A stretch of DNA of 64,000 bases from Uloborus plumipes (GCA_038373865.1 JAXGGA010001679.1:80016-144015), one strand, 5' to 3'; numbered from the stretch's first letter, positions 12,201-23,966 are shown. Notes: a model not told the origin generated them from the sequence alone. Numbers and translations are program-made.

Positions 12201-13097
12201 TTTTTATGCTGTAGGGATTTTATTTGTGTATGGGCATGCATTATGTATGATAAAATTTGGTTTTATCAGCAATTTGCAATCTAACGAAGTAGAGTTAAAA
12301 AAAAAAAAAAAAAAAAAAACTTCGACTCAGACACATAAAACTCAATTTAACCTACTCTTGAGATCATCTTACCTTCAGGGTTGTCAGTCCAGTCTGGTGC
12401 CGTTCTTCACTTCCTTGTCACTCTTTTCCGATACAAGTTCTGCCTCTTCTTCGGTTTTTGTCAGCCCCGGAGCCTTTCTCTTTATCTCCAGAAAAGACTT
12501 AAAGCTTTTCTTTTAATTGTTTATTTAATTTTGGCCTTAGAAACTCCTCGCATTTGATTGCCGATCACGTTGTCTTTGATTTTGTTTTTTCCTGTCCATA
12601 TATATCTCTGAGTTGTCACGGATAGCACGAGTTGTCTTCCAAATCGTGAACATTTTCCGGCCTTTTCATTTCTTTCGGTTTTTTTCTTCTGAAAGCATTG
12701 TTGGACTTGGACTTTCGACATTCATAGAGCTTCTCTGTACATCTTTAATCTGTCCTGAAACTCAAGTATGTGAATACCTGATTGCGATTTATTCCAGTCG
12801 TTTGGCTATAATCGATTGCGTTTAAAGCCAATCGCATTCGTAATCTTTGAAGATTATAAGCCCAATCGCCTTTTCGGATCCTTGTGCGATTGTAATCTTT
12901 GTATCTGTTTTTTTTTTTTTTTTTTAAATAATCGCAATCATTATTGAAAAAACAGGTGTAATGTTATTAAAACTCCAAACGTGTGCACTAGACCTGCGAC
13001 ATCGATGATGCGCTGTGTTGTGCAAAATCAATGGTATCGATACACCTACCCAAAGGCATTGATATTTTGGAGCATCCAACTCTTTAATGTATATTCC
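6222..13097. other. Long AT-rich non-coding stretch
   Basis: No gene, RNA or definable mobile element is recognised. The region has many T runs and A runs (for example 7906-7923 and 12299-12319), and 11000-12250 is strikingly T-rich on the plus strand. The open frames (60 to 96 codons) are low-complexity or overlap on both strands. A cluster of 'aatcg'/'cgatt' words at 12780-12960 hints at an old degenerate repeat. Confidence 0.5.
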
Positions 13098-13320
13098 TAC
13101 ATTATAATATTTTTAAAAGTTACTTTTTAACATGGATGAAGGTGATAAGTCCATCAGTATCATGTCCCTTTAGTCACAGAAATGGTTGATAAATAAGAAT
13201 ATAACCCCATTTTACCCGTTGAGAAAAATCCATTAAAAAAAAAAATCCCACAAATTTTTTTTTTTCAAAACTTTTTCTAGAAATTTAAATTGTTACATAT
13301 CACCGTTATCTACTCGCCCC
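13098..13320. mobile_element. Diverged copy of GGGGCAAGTGG-type MITE
   Basis: From about 13131 to 13320 this matches the element at 43728-43966 in the same orientation: both contain ATGAAGGTGATAA, a CATCAGTATCATGTCCC block, CACAGAAATGG, TTACCCGTTGAGAAAAATCC and a closing CACATATCACC-like to GCCCC end. The left terminal inverted repeat is eroded, so the left boundary is approximate. Confidence 0.65.
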
Positions 13321-14654
13321 TTCTAATATTTCCCACTCGCCTCTTCTAACTCTCCCCCTAAAATTTCTATTGAACTTTTCTATACTTCGTTCGACATTTT
13401 GTGCAATGCTTAGACGTTCTGATTTGTTCTTATTTAAGGTCCTATAATTTTAGTTGGTTAAGTCAGCAGGATATTGCTTAGTTACCATGGTGACATTTTG
13501 ATTGTTTCTAATGATTGGTCTTGTCAGATGTTGAATTGGAAATCCAAGCACATCTCTACATGCAAGTACTGTGACAAATGAAAATTTACACTTCTACCGA
13601 ATAGAATGCATGCTATAGTTTTGTGTTCATTTCTTCCGTATTGAGTTCAGCTTATTGACATAGAAAGGAAGTTAATACTTGATTTTGACAAGCCTTGGTG
13701 GTTAAATTCGTTTTTATTCTAGGCAGTGTTTGAACAAATCACACATACTAGGTGTGTGTGAGTAGGGTCAGTTGGGGTAAAGAAGAACGGGATTTTTATG
13801 TGTTCAACTTTAGATCCTTCCCTCTCTTTTTGAGAAAAAATTTTGTACATTGTCTAAGGTCAAACCTTCTGAGAGTAACTGGGTATAAACAATTTAATTT
13901 TATGACTGTTAGCGAATGAAGTTATGTTTTCATCCACGTCAGCGTGTTTTCTTCACTCTAGAGACTATGCGATAGATGAGAATACCCTATTTACATCCCC
14001 ATGAGGCTCATATTCATGTAGATAGATGCTCGCAGCATGCACAATTTGTTCAGAGTTAAGATATTTGAAAACTGTTTCTTCTGACGAGTATATTGTTATT
14101 CCATGGCATTCGTTTAATTCTGCTCATATTTACGCTTTCGAAGAAATAACTTTCTTAAAAATTGTGTAAGCAGCGGTACATGAACTACAGCATTCTTTTT
14201 TTGTTTTTGTGTTAAATTTTACTGAGTTATGTTAAATTTTCTGCTTTTCAAAGATTACTTTTCATACCCCCAAATTATTTTTCAGTGAATTCAAAAGCTA
14301 TAGATAATTACCTAAAAAACATGGTAAAGTTATTAAAGCACCGATAATCGGTAGATGATTTTTCAACCAATTAGTGCTTTAATTAATTATTTCACGGACA
14401 TGGAATAGTGATTGGCGCACCAACAACCAGATGATTTTCTTATCAATAAATGATAAATAAATTGCCTGGAAGATACGACAATATCATTGAAGGACCATAT
14501 ATTGATTCACGGCCGTCACAAAATGGTAGATAACTTAATGGACATGGTTATTGAAGTACTAATTAACGATCGAGCATATTTGTTTGAGTTTTTAAAACTA
14601 GCATTAGTCTAATCTGATACAGTGCCATAAAAAAAGAAGTATAATTGGCTGTGT
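13321..14654. other. Non-coding stretch, nothing definite
   Basis: AT-rich DNA with no recognisable gene. A segment near 13770 (GGTCAGTTGGGGTAAAG) resembles transposon ends in style, but no partner end is visible. Confidence 0.4.
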
Positions 14655-14662
14655 ATTTCAAT
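14655..14662 (+). repeat. Left 8-bp target-site duplication
   Basis: ATTTCAAT precedes CAGTGG and is repeated exactly at 15251-15258. Confidence 0.9.
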
Positions 14663-15250
14663 CAGTGGTTGGAAAAACTACATATTTTTTGTAGCGAACT
14701 ACAACTACAACTACTTTCTTATAAATGTAGTTAACTACAGCTACAACTACTTTTTTTTAAATGTAGCGAGCTACACTACTTTTGAAATGTAGTTACTACT
14801 TCGCTACTTCTTAAAAAGTAAATAAAAAAAAAATACACCGTTTGAGGATCGACCGAAAAAATTCGAAACGTGGTTTAGATTAAAAAATTACCTCATTCGA
14901 ATATGGAATAGAAATAGGAATTGTCTTTGAATTTATTTGTTACTTTTCCTTTTTGTTCCCTTGTTTTTGCTAAAATTTGTTTTTTTTTTAGATTTTTTTT
15001 TACAATTTTACGAATATTCGCCACAAGAACCACCTTGTTTTCTTTCTTCGTTCTCTTTTTTTTTTTCATTTATTTTTTTTTTATTTAATTTAAAGTAGTT
15101 TCTAGAAATCGCTACAAACTACTACTTTTTTGTATCGCGCTACTCGCTACTCTACTTTTTTTAAAAAGTAGTGCGCTACACTACAAACTACTAAAAAATG
15201 TAGCTACTACAGTAGTTTCGCTACTTGTAGCGCGCTACTTCCGACCACTG
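14663..15250. mobile_element. 588-bp non-autonomous hAT-type element with TGTAGC subterminal repeats
   Basis: It begins CAGTGGTTGGAAAAACTAC and ends CTTCCGACCACTG, with exact ATTTCAAT duplications on each side. Both ends are packed with short CTAC/GTAG words (14683-14815 and 15092-15240), giving many alternative inverted pairings. The centre is T-rich filler. It encodes no protein. The 8-bp duplication and CAGTG...CACTG ends place it in hAT, but the end sequence differs from the CAGGGTTGGCAA elements in this window. Confidence 0.9.
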
Positions 15251-15258
15251 ATTTCAAT
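15251..15258 (+). repeat. Right 8-bp target-site duplication
   Basis: An exact repeat of ATTTCAAT follows CACTG. Confidence 0.9.
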
Positions 15259-16532
15259 GTATAGCATGAAACAGTTTAAGTTTACCGTCAGTAATATTTA
15301 ACGGTTGACTTTGCAGCTCCCTCCCATTATTATACCATTCATATATTAGGCATTTTGAAACCCAATTTTCAGTTAAGTCGATCAATGAGCAATCTTCGAA
15401 GTACAAGTAGAGTGTTGCATAAACAAATATCGTTCTTTCAATTATTTCATGCATTTCCAATAAGTTAAGAGTTTTTTGTATGCACAAACACAATGCTATT
15501 GAATTATCGGAAACGCACGCCTCTTTTTTGACTTAAAAAATACTATTTTCCTCTTGCACTGTTTTTTTCTTTGGTAAACTTTGCGTTTTCATAATGCCGT
15601 GGAAGTCAAGTTTTTTTCCCCCCTTAAGAGTTCGGATTGAGAAAGCAATTGTTACTACATTTCCTGCAGCTGTGAACAAATCGCTACTTTGGCTTTGATC
15701 TGTTTCAGTATTGATTCTTTGCATTGGAAAAGGACGTCATCTTTGGTTTAGAAGGTAGTTATGGTAAAGTATATTTGTATAGCCAGAGTAATAAAATTTC
15801 ATTGTGGGATAATTGTGTGCTTTTCGACTTACTCCCGGGCTGTTTGAGCAGTCTGTTTCATTTCCGAACTTTGCAGAAAAAAAAAAAAAAAAAAACGATG
15901 TTAATTTTGACGTAAATATAGAACGTAAATTTTAATACAAGATCCTTGAACAGTAGTAATTCGAACAAAATTAAAATGTAAAGTTTTAACATTATGAGTC
16001 TAAAAGTTGCTAGTTTTCTTGAAAAAATGGAATTTTGAAATAGATGCAAATATCAAAACTAAAATAATAAACATCAAAATTTTGAAGAAGTTTTGCATAT
16101 ATATTTTTTTAATTAAGAAGAGTTAGAGAGATTATAATGTATCAAACTTCAAGAAGGCTTTCGGAATTCAGAAAATGTATGCATAAAGTAGTCTTTAGAA
16201 GTTCATTGAATTCTTGATACATCTGGCCAAGTGGAATGAGTGATAATATTTTACGGTGAGCTTTCATGTTCCCGCTCTTGGGTACATTTAAATATAAACA
16301 ACTTAGCATCTGGGACACATCATAATCTGATGTAGTAGATTGCGAGTAGCTCCAAACTAGTTTAAAGCACTCTTTTGCGGATTTTATGGGAGCTTTAGCA
16401 TTCATGTCCAAGTATTTTCAACATAAAGCTGATGTTCAGGTCTATCCTTACTGTTCTTCCCATTTTTAGCCTACTTCCCCTTTAAAAATAAAAGAGACGA
16501 AAAAAGCATTAAAATTGGCTTAATGCATCTAA
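15259..16532. other. Non-coding stretch, nothing definite
   Basis: AT-rich DNA with short frames (61 to 89 codons) on both strands that lack recognisable motifs. An A run lies at about 15877-15895. Confidence 0.4.
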
Positions 16533-16614
16533 AAAATGTCGCCAAGTCCAAAAAAATATCGCCAAGTCCAAAAAAATATCGCCAAGTAAAAAAAATATCG
16601 CCAAGTAAAAAAAA
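16533..16614. repeat. 20-bp tandem repeat, about 4 copies
   Basis: The unit ATATCGCCAAGTCCAAAAAA is repeated about four times. In the last two units the CC after AAGT is lost. This array lies just upstream of the longer 145-bp tandem repeat. Confidence 0.85.
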
Positions 16615-16711
16615 GTCAGAAAGAAACAAAAAAATGAAATAAATATCGAAAAATTAAAAATTTGAAAGTAGGGTATTGAGATGGGGAATTTGTGTCGGTC
16701 GGTCTGTCAGT

Positions 16712-17290
16712 CCCCCCCTAATAACTTTTGAATGAACATTCCGATTTGGACAAACTTTTTTTTGTTGGAAAGATCTCGGCGAGTACAGCTCATTCCCATA
16801 TTTGATTTTTCGATTTGAACAATTTTTGGTGCAACTTTAAACCGTTCAAACAACCTGGCCCGCGATATTAACTTTTTAGTTAACAGTCCGATTTGAACAA
16901 ACTTTTTTTCGTTCGAAAGATCTTTTCAAGGGTACTTCATTCCCGTATCTACATTTTCGATTTGAACAATTTTTCGTTCAACATTGAACCGTTCAAACAA
17001 GCTCTCACCCCTAATAACTTTTGAGTGAACAATCCGATTTGAACAAACTTTTTTTTGTTCGAAAGATCTTTTCAAGGATACTTCATTCCCGTATCTACAT
17101 TTTCGATTTGAACAATTTTTCGTTCAACATTGAACCGCTCAATCAAGCTGTCACCCCTAATAACTTTTGAGTGAACCGTCCGAATGGAATAAACTTTTTT
17201 TTTGTTTGAAAGATCTCGGTAAGGCTCATTCCCATACTTCGCTTTTTGATTTGAACCAATTTTCGTTCAATATTGAACCGTTCAGGAAAA
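16712..17290. repeat. Tandem repeat, about 145-bp unit, 4 copies
   Basis: Units start near 16712, 16865, 17007 and 17152. Each reads CCCCTAATAACTTTTGAGTG, then CCGATTTGAACAAAC, then GAAAGATCT, then a TCATTCCCGTAT block, then GATTTGAACAATTTTTCGTT and ATTGAACCGTTCA. The middle two units are closest to each other; the first and last are more diverged, as expected where unequal exchange works on the interior. No unit has a continuous reading frame I could recognise. Downstream DNA to 18231 is AT-rich without a definable feature. Confidence 0.85.
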
Positions 17291-18231
17291 AAAAAATAAC
17301 ATTAGCGCCTACGGGGAATTTAAGTTGAATGTTGATCCTGAACTTAAAGTCGGATTTCCTTCAAACTAACTTTGTAAGAAAATGGTTTTGATAAATAATG
17401 TTTGTAGTTGAAGTTGATCTGGAAAACTTTTTATTTTTCGCCCCACCCTAATATATAGTGGAGAAAAATTTACCTAAATGTAAACGCAAAATTACTGTCA
17501 ACATTTTATATAAGGAAACAAAACAAAAATGTTAATAATTTGAAATGGCTTTTTGACGGTGTTCGACCACTGGTACCACGGATTGTTGAATTCTGTTTTA
17601 TTGTTGTCTGAAGCGGTTTTCTGTGATTTTGGTAGGTTTGGACCGCTAATGATTTCGAACTCTGGTTACGTGGTTTTACTTTAAAATCACATTGCGCCAC
17701 ATTAAGCCCGGTAAGAATCCATGAATTGAGGAAGTTTGCATCAGGTGTAAATATTTTAAGGTCAACTATTAGTAGATTCTATGGTGCATCTGACTCAAAA
17801 TCTCAACATTTTCCTCAGTGACCCAATTAATTCGTTCCGGTACATCAAGCAATCGATGTGTCGAGCTGCAGTAAGAAATTTGAAACTAGTCATGGTAAAT
17901 GTCAAGAAAACGTTTAGTAAAGGTTTTGTCAATGATCCGTTTATCAGATCCGTACATTGACCTCTTTAATTTGAACGACCGTTTATTTTAAAAATGTTTC
18001 AGGTCATCTCTGCGAGATTTAATCAGGTGCATTGAAAATGATTCATTGGATCAATAATATTCTTTGAAGAAAAAGCAGCTAAAATGAAGGAACTGAGCTG
18101 ATAAAAATGTATTCAAAATCAATCAGAAATGTTTCATTTCCGTTTAGATGTATCAGTACAATATCACAATTTTCAAACCATGCACTGTCCGAAAGAGCGG
18201 CCGTTCATTTTTTAGGAGAGCGTACGACACC
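17291..18231. other. Non-coding stretch, nothing definite
   Basis: No gene or mobile element end is seen. A 64-codon minus frame at 17506-17700 shows no motif. Confidence 0.4.
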
Positions 18232-18239
18232 TTTCGTTT
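18232..18239 (+). repeat. Left 8-bp target-site duplication (7 of 8 match)
   Basis: TTTCGTTT precedes CAGGG; GTTCGTTT at 19870-19877 follows CCCTG. Confidence 0.8.
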
Positions 18240-19869
18240 CAGGGTTGGCAAAAACCCGGGTTTTTCTACAAAAACCAACCCACCAGGGTTTTTCTGGGTT
18301 TTTGTATGTTTAAATTTTATTTCTTATGCGGAAATTGATATATAATGTATGCATTCATTCACATAAAAATATATTTATTAAGTTACAGTTCTGAATTGCA
18401 TTTAATCAATGTCAATGGATTAATAACTAATATTATTAACAATATCAATTAATAATATCATTAACCGAATTGTAATATTTAATGTGTATATTTAAGAAGC
18501 TTTGGACAATGGTTTCAGCTATAAACATTTATCACTTGTCTCTTACAAAATAGAAGAACTGTTGCAAATGGGCTTTCCTACAAATGCAGGAATATTTAGG
18601 GTGTGAAAATTTCAAAAACTTAATGAGAAAAGATGATTATTTCTATTAATAAACAAGTGCAAATGGTTTTAATTTTTTAATGGTATAAATTTAAGTAGCC
18701 TGCTTCATATCTAGTCATGCCATTTGCATGTTTTTTAAAAGGCATATCTCAATGATGGGTGTGTACCTGAGATAAGGGAAGTGTCTCCCCCCCCTCCTAT
18801 TTTCCTACAAATACAGAAATATTTAGGGTGTGAAAGTTTCAAAAACTTAAATTTATACAATTAAAAAATTAAAACTATTTGCACTTGTTTATTAATGGAA
18901 ATAATCATCTTTTCTCATTAATTAGCCTGCTTCAATATTTCGTCATGTCATTTGCATGTTTTTATAAGGCATATCTCAATGATAGATGTGTGTCTGAGAC
19001 AAGGGAAGTGTCTGGCCCCCCCCCCTCCTATTTTCAAAACCAAAGCTGATTAATTTCAGATTGGGGGGGGGGGAGAGTGGGGACTCTAAATCAATTTTTG
19101 TTTGAAATAATCTTAAGAAAAAACTAGGTTAACATTAGATCTTTTCAAGAACTACAAATTTATTAATAAATGCTTGTCATAATATTTTAGTAGTACATAA
19201 TAAATTGCATGGGGATTGGGGACGCATTTTCTTTGTTTTTTTTAAATCAAAGAAATGGTTTAGTGCTTCAAGTCAGTGGTGTGGTACCTCTATAACATAG
19301 CACTTGAAAATCATCATATACTAAATAAAATAGGGTTAGAAGAAATGAAGAGCAAAACTTTATTTTTCTTGCTACAGGATAAAAGCAAAAATTGCAGTAG
19401 CAACTATTCCATACAAAAATTTCAATTTCGAGAACTACTAATTAAAATTAATTTATTAAATTTTGTATTGAATCAAAATTATCATAAAACATTAACTAAG
19501 CAACTTTTTCCATCCACAAGAAGTTTATCAATGGTTCATTTTCAATTTATTTTAAAATTTGAAATTTGCTATCAAAAAATACATAAATAATAATAATAAG
19601 TATTTTGCAACAAATAGTAGTATCATAGCTAGAAAAATTTTCTGGACGATGACTTGAAAATTGAAGAAATAATAATTATTTTATAAAATAAAATAATTAC
19701 TGTAAGAAAAATAATATCAAATAAACCTGATTTCTTACTTATTTTTTATGTATAATTTAGATGAGATATTATTGACTATATTTGTTGATAACTTAGAAAT
19801 TAACAAAAAGTTGTTTTAACAAAAACCCGGGCGGGTTTTCCTGTGCTGGGTCCACCTTTGCCAACCCTG
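18240..19869. mobile_element. Non-autonomous hAT-type element, 1,630 bp, CAGGGTTGGCAAAAACC ends
   Basis: It starts CAGGGTTGGCAAAAACCCGG and ends CTTTGCCAACCCTG, flanked by 8-bp duplications that differ at one base. Subterminal AACCCGGGTTTTT and GGGTTTTTCTGGG words repeat inside both ends. No transposase is visible. The longest internal frame is 104 codons (19276-19590), rich in N, K, I and L, and looks like chance in AT-rich DNA. The element contains a tandem duplication with an inverted core (18574-19030). Its first 12 bases match those of the 2889-4448 element, so both were probably moved by related transposases. Confidence 0.88.
18574..19030. repeat. Tandem duplication with an inverted 71-bp core
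   Basis: Copy 1 (about 18574-18800) and copy 2 (about 18801-19030) share the left block TTTCCTACAAAT...TTAGGGTGTGAAA and the right block AGCCTGCTTC...AAGGCATATCTCAATGAT...GGGAAGTGTCT in the same orientation. Between them, positions 18622-18692 of copy 1 match the reverse complement of 18849-18919 in copy 2 almost base for base. Confidence 0.85.
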
Positions 19870-19877
19870 GTTCGTTT
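19870..19877 (+). repeat. Right 8-bp target-site duplication
   Basis: GTTCGTTT, seven of eight identical to the left copy. Confidence 0.8.
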
Positions 19878-20103
19878 TCACACTAGATTGCTCGAACAGT
19901 CATTTTGATTGCTTTAAATTTCAGTTTGAGCTCAAATATTATGGATATAACATAATTTCGTAGGTTTTGTGACTTTTTATACAACATATGGATATATTTC
20001 TTTATAATTGTAGTTACCTCCCCCATCCTCCTTCATTTCTGATATATTTATGTGCGATATCTATATTGCACAAGCAGTCAAAATGACCTGCTTGGGCAAT
20101 CTA

Positions 20104-20487
20104 CACTGCAAAAAATGAACTGTTGTTTTTACAGTATAATTAATACTGGCAGCCGAGGTTCCAATTAAAAACTGCAAAATGCACAGTAATGAACAGTAAA
20201 ACTAGCAATTTTAGTTTCTTACTGTAAAGTTAGAAGTTTTACATCTTATTGCCGTAAAATGTAGCTATATTATACTGTGAAAACAACAGTATAATACTGG
20301 TAGCAGCGGTTCCAGTTTAAAACTGTAAAATGCACTTTAATAAACGGTAAAATTAGTAATTTTAGTTTTCTACAGTAAAAGTAGAAATTTGACAGTTTAT
20401 TACTGTAAAATTAGCAATTTTTACAGTTTATTACTATAAAATTGGCTGTGTAATACTATAAAAACAACATTCATTTTTAGTGCAGTG
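20104..20487. mobile_element. Palindromic MITE, copy B (384 bp)
   Basis: Second copy of the family at 5819-6221, in opposite orientation. It starts CACTGCAAAAAATGAAC and ends TTTTTAGTGCAGTG. It shares CTGGCAGCCGAGGTTCCAA and the many TTACTGTAAA blocks. It has no coding content. Confidence 0.75.
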
Positions 20488-22275
20488 TTGAAAAGTCGGA
20501 TCTTTCACCCGTTCGTTCTATGACCTACACATCCCCTCATTCGACACCATGCCATATTTTCCCTCTGTTATTTATGCAAGAGACCGTTCTTTTAGTAGAG
20601 AATGATTACTTCCCATTTTTTTCTTAATGTGAATAAGTACAGGCGAGAAGAAAAGGGCAACAGTATCTAACTGAGCCTTTAAAACTACGATAGGGTTTCG
20701 CACATTTTGCTTGAATTTCAATACCTCATTTGTATTCAATCAGCGCATTCTAGTTTGAATACCTTTTGATGAAAACAAATGCTGCCAGTTTCTTTCTTTG
20801 GAATCCTTCTCCCTTCCATATATAAGCACATAAAATACTATTTTCATGATCCAAGCTCATTTTTTCTCTTCTTCTTCAACATCGTGGCCGGATTTTTTGG
20901 TAGTACATTTTATCATCGACGAAAGCTTTTTTAAAATCTTGTAAAGAACTGTTTTTGGTTTTGCTGTAAATAAAAAAAAATAAAAGAATTTCTCTTGGTT
21001 AGAGCAGCTTTTGAGTTTAGCCATGCGTGTTGTATTGTATCTTCTTGGAAGAAGTTGGTGTTTGTGAATACTCTAGCTCCAACTGAATGCTAATATCTTC
21101 AACACGAAAACGTTTGTGTGTGTTTGTGTGTGTGTGTGTGTGTGTGGGGGGGGGGTGATAAAGGGTTATGGTGTAAGTGATTTGCCTCTTGAATATTTCA
21201 TTTCTGGGGAATAATTTTTCTGCTTCAATGATTTTTGTAATTTTCCATTAGAAATGTTTTTTGTGATACTGGTTGCTTTTCCGGAGTTGCATTTTTCAGT
21301 GCTGACTAATCATTATAAAATTTTGACTATGTTCCTTAACGAGTTTATCGTGAGTCACATTTCAGGAGTTTATTTTTTTCTCTCCTTTTATTTGTTTTGC
21401 TTTTTAAATGCAAAAGCCTGACAAAACAGCAAGGAATTCCACGCTTATGTTGTAGTGGTTTCTTTTTCTTTCCAATCTTGGGAGAGGTCAAACGTAATAT
21501 GTTGAATATTTTGCTAAATTAGTTTACGTTTCTTTACATTCCTATCTTTTGTTTGTGTTTGTTTTTATTTCTTTTCATGATAATTGTTTCTGGGAAATGG
21601 TACAAGAACAAGTTCCTTCAAACGTGTTTTCTGAAGTTCAGGATATTAGTTTTTGAGATACATTTCTTTTCATATGACTAATATGTTTTGGATAGAAGTA
21701 TGGGAACCGAATCATTTAGATACTGTAAAAAATATTACGTGGAGCACAGGTCTCCAAGTTATTTATATTTCCACCTAATCATTTTCATTAAACTATTTTG
21801 TATCGCAAATTTACTGCACTACATCTGTAAATTTTCAGTGTCAATTTAGTTTTATAAATTGCTGCTACATTATGGGCTAAATGAATGGACTGCAAAACGA
21901 AGTACTTTGTTTTGTATAATTTTTTTAAAGGATCACTTGCTATTGCTTAATGTTTTATTGATTTTCGCACTCTTAAGATTTGAAATTTTGGTGTTTGACT
22001 GGTTTTTAAAAATTTTTCTTTCCAACGGGCTGCATTAAAGGCAGTACCTTTATTACCATCATTCTGAAATGAATAATTCATTCTTTAGTTTTATTTTTGC
22101 TCTGAAGTTTTTCGAGGTATCAGCACCCCCCCCCCTCCTCCTATCTTTAAGAAAAATAAATAAAAAAAAGAGAGAGAAAGTATACCTTAGTGCAAACGAT
22201 TGCTTTTGATTTGTTTTTTTAGAACAGCGAATCCAAAATTTTAGATTGTTTAAAACCGCAGCTTTGACTCACTGT
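20488..22275. other. T-rich non-coding stretch with a TG microsatellite
   Basis: A (TG)n run followed by a G run occupies 21113-21156. The rest is T-rich on the plus strand with no recognisable gene. A C run lies at 22126-22137. Confidence 0.5.
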
Positions 22276-22279
22276 TGAA
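22276..22279 (+). repeat. Candidate 4-bp target duplication of giant palindrome
   Basis: TGAA precedes GGGTCAATCC and recurs at 25454-25457 after GGATTGACCC. Four bases is short enough to match by chance. Confidence 0.5.
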
Positions 22280-22768
22280 GGGTCAATCCATGTGAGATCA
22301 TACAGACCATGTTGCTCACTATTTTTGATTTTAAAAACTTTTTGCCTGTTAATTAACTGTTATATTGGGAGCATGAAACAATGGTTTAAAAAATTTTAAA
22401 CCTTCAGAATTTTTTTTGGCAAGCACTTTTCAGTAGCTGCGGAAGCGACTTTTCGTGAAAAGAGTACTTTTTGAAGATGCTTATAACTTTTTTGTTTATA
22501 AATATATCAAAATGATTTAAAAACCACTTGATTGAGCAAAAAATGATCTAAATTTCTATACCAGTTATTTTTCTGATAATTAGTAACAAATTTGTGTAAA
22601 ATTGGCTTAAAAATAAGATTTTTTGTGTGAAATTTTACATTTTTGGCATAAAAATATTAGTAGAAGGAATTAAGACTCACCCTTACTTATTTTTCCCTTG
22701 AATAGATATCTCATAGGACTATTCCCAGAAGTAGTGTGAAACATTTGAAGACAGTCTTTTTTTATATA

Positions 22769-23420
22769 CAGGGTGTCCACTCCTATCGTGGACCAATAGC
22801 TAATTTCTAAACCGTTAGAGATACGCATATAGTTCATTTAGGAAAAAATCTCCAAATTACGAAAGGAATTTTGGGTCTATTTAATGTTTTTCAAAAAATC
22901 AAATTTTGAAAGAGTTACGAAATTTAAATTTTTATACAGCCCCCCCAGTCCTATCAATCATATTTAGTAAAACATTCTTGACACTGTAACGTTTAAAACT
23001 AAAAAAAAATCACTCTTCTACGACAAAAATTGACCGAGTTATGATGTTTTGAAAAATCAAGATTTTGCATTGTTTCATGACGTCATCGAGAGATCACTTT
23101 AGGGACCGTATGCGAAATCCTTCAAAATCTTGATTTTTCAAAACGTCATAACTCGGTCAATTTTTGTCGTAGAAGAGTGATTTTTTTTTAGTTTTAAACG
23201 TTACAGTGTCAAGAATGTTTTACTAAATATGATTGATAGGACTGGGGGGCTGTATAAAAATTTAAATTTCGTAACTCTTTCAAAATTTGATTTTTTGAAA
23301 AACATTGAATAGACCCAAAATTCCTTTCGTAATTTGGAGATTTTTTCCTAAATAAACTATATGCTTATCTCTAACGGTTTAGAAATTAGCTATTGGTCCA
23401 CGATTGGAGTGGACACCCTG
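22769..23420. mobile_element. 652-bp palindromic element inserted in the left arm
   Basis: It begins CAGGGTGTCCACTCC and ends GGAGTGGACACCCTG. Arms of about 300 bp (22769-23067 and 23123-23420) match throughout and enclose a 55-nt loop containing the palindrome TGACGTCA (23078-23085). Flanks are ATATA on the left and TATATA on the right. The equivalent position in the right arm of the larger palindrome (about 24951-24970) has a single ATATA without the element. That fits insertion with a TA duplication and TACAGGG...CCCTGTA ends, or equally a TATA duplication. ACAGGGTGTCC ends with TA duplication are common in arthropod Tc1/mariner-related MITEs. Confidence 0.88.
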
Positions 23421-23966
23421 TATATAATTTGTCAAACTTAGCATTTTGGAGAAAAAATGCTAACTTTGAGATTTAATATCTGAAAAGGGACTGAATGAAA
23501 ATCTACAAAAATTTAACTGGATAACCTTCTTATAGTAGTAAATATGTAGCAAAATTGTTATGAGTGATATCGTTCTAGTTTTAGAGATATGGAGCCGCGA
23601 AGTTGACTGAAAAATTTCATTTATTTTGACGCCAAAAAATCATCACATAATGCAAAATTAATTATTCTCGTAATATTAGATGAGTTTTTTTGTGGTATAA
23701 ACTAACCCTTTTACCAAAACATATAATATTTTAATTTATTTTCCATTTACAGAAAGAAATAATTTAGATATTATGCTTTTATAAATGCATTTTTTTCTAC
23801 GTGTTAGTCATAAAAACATGATTTTCCTAAAGCGGTCTTTATGCATATAGTGAGCAAAGAACAATTATAGTTTTAATCTAACCTACAACTCTTCATTCAT
23901 TTTTAAAAGTTTAAAACGTTAAAACCCCCCTACAGCACCAAAAAGTCGCTCAAAATCCGAATTTAA

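Noticed and set aside
13765..13800. GGTCAGTTGGGGTAAAG as a transposon terminus
   Set aside because: No inverted partner or target duplication was found.
19276..19590. 104-codon plus frame inside the hAT-type element, considered as a transposase remnant
   Set aside because: Composition is typical of random AT-rich sequence and none of the expected catalytic or dimerisation motifs is visible.
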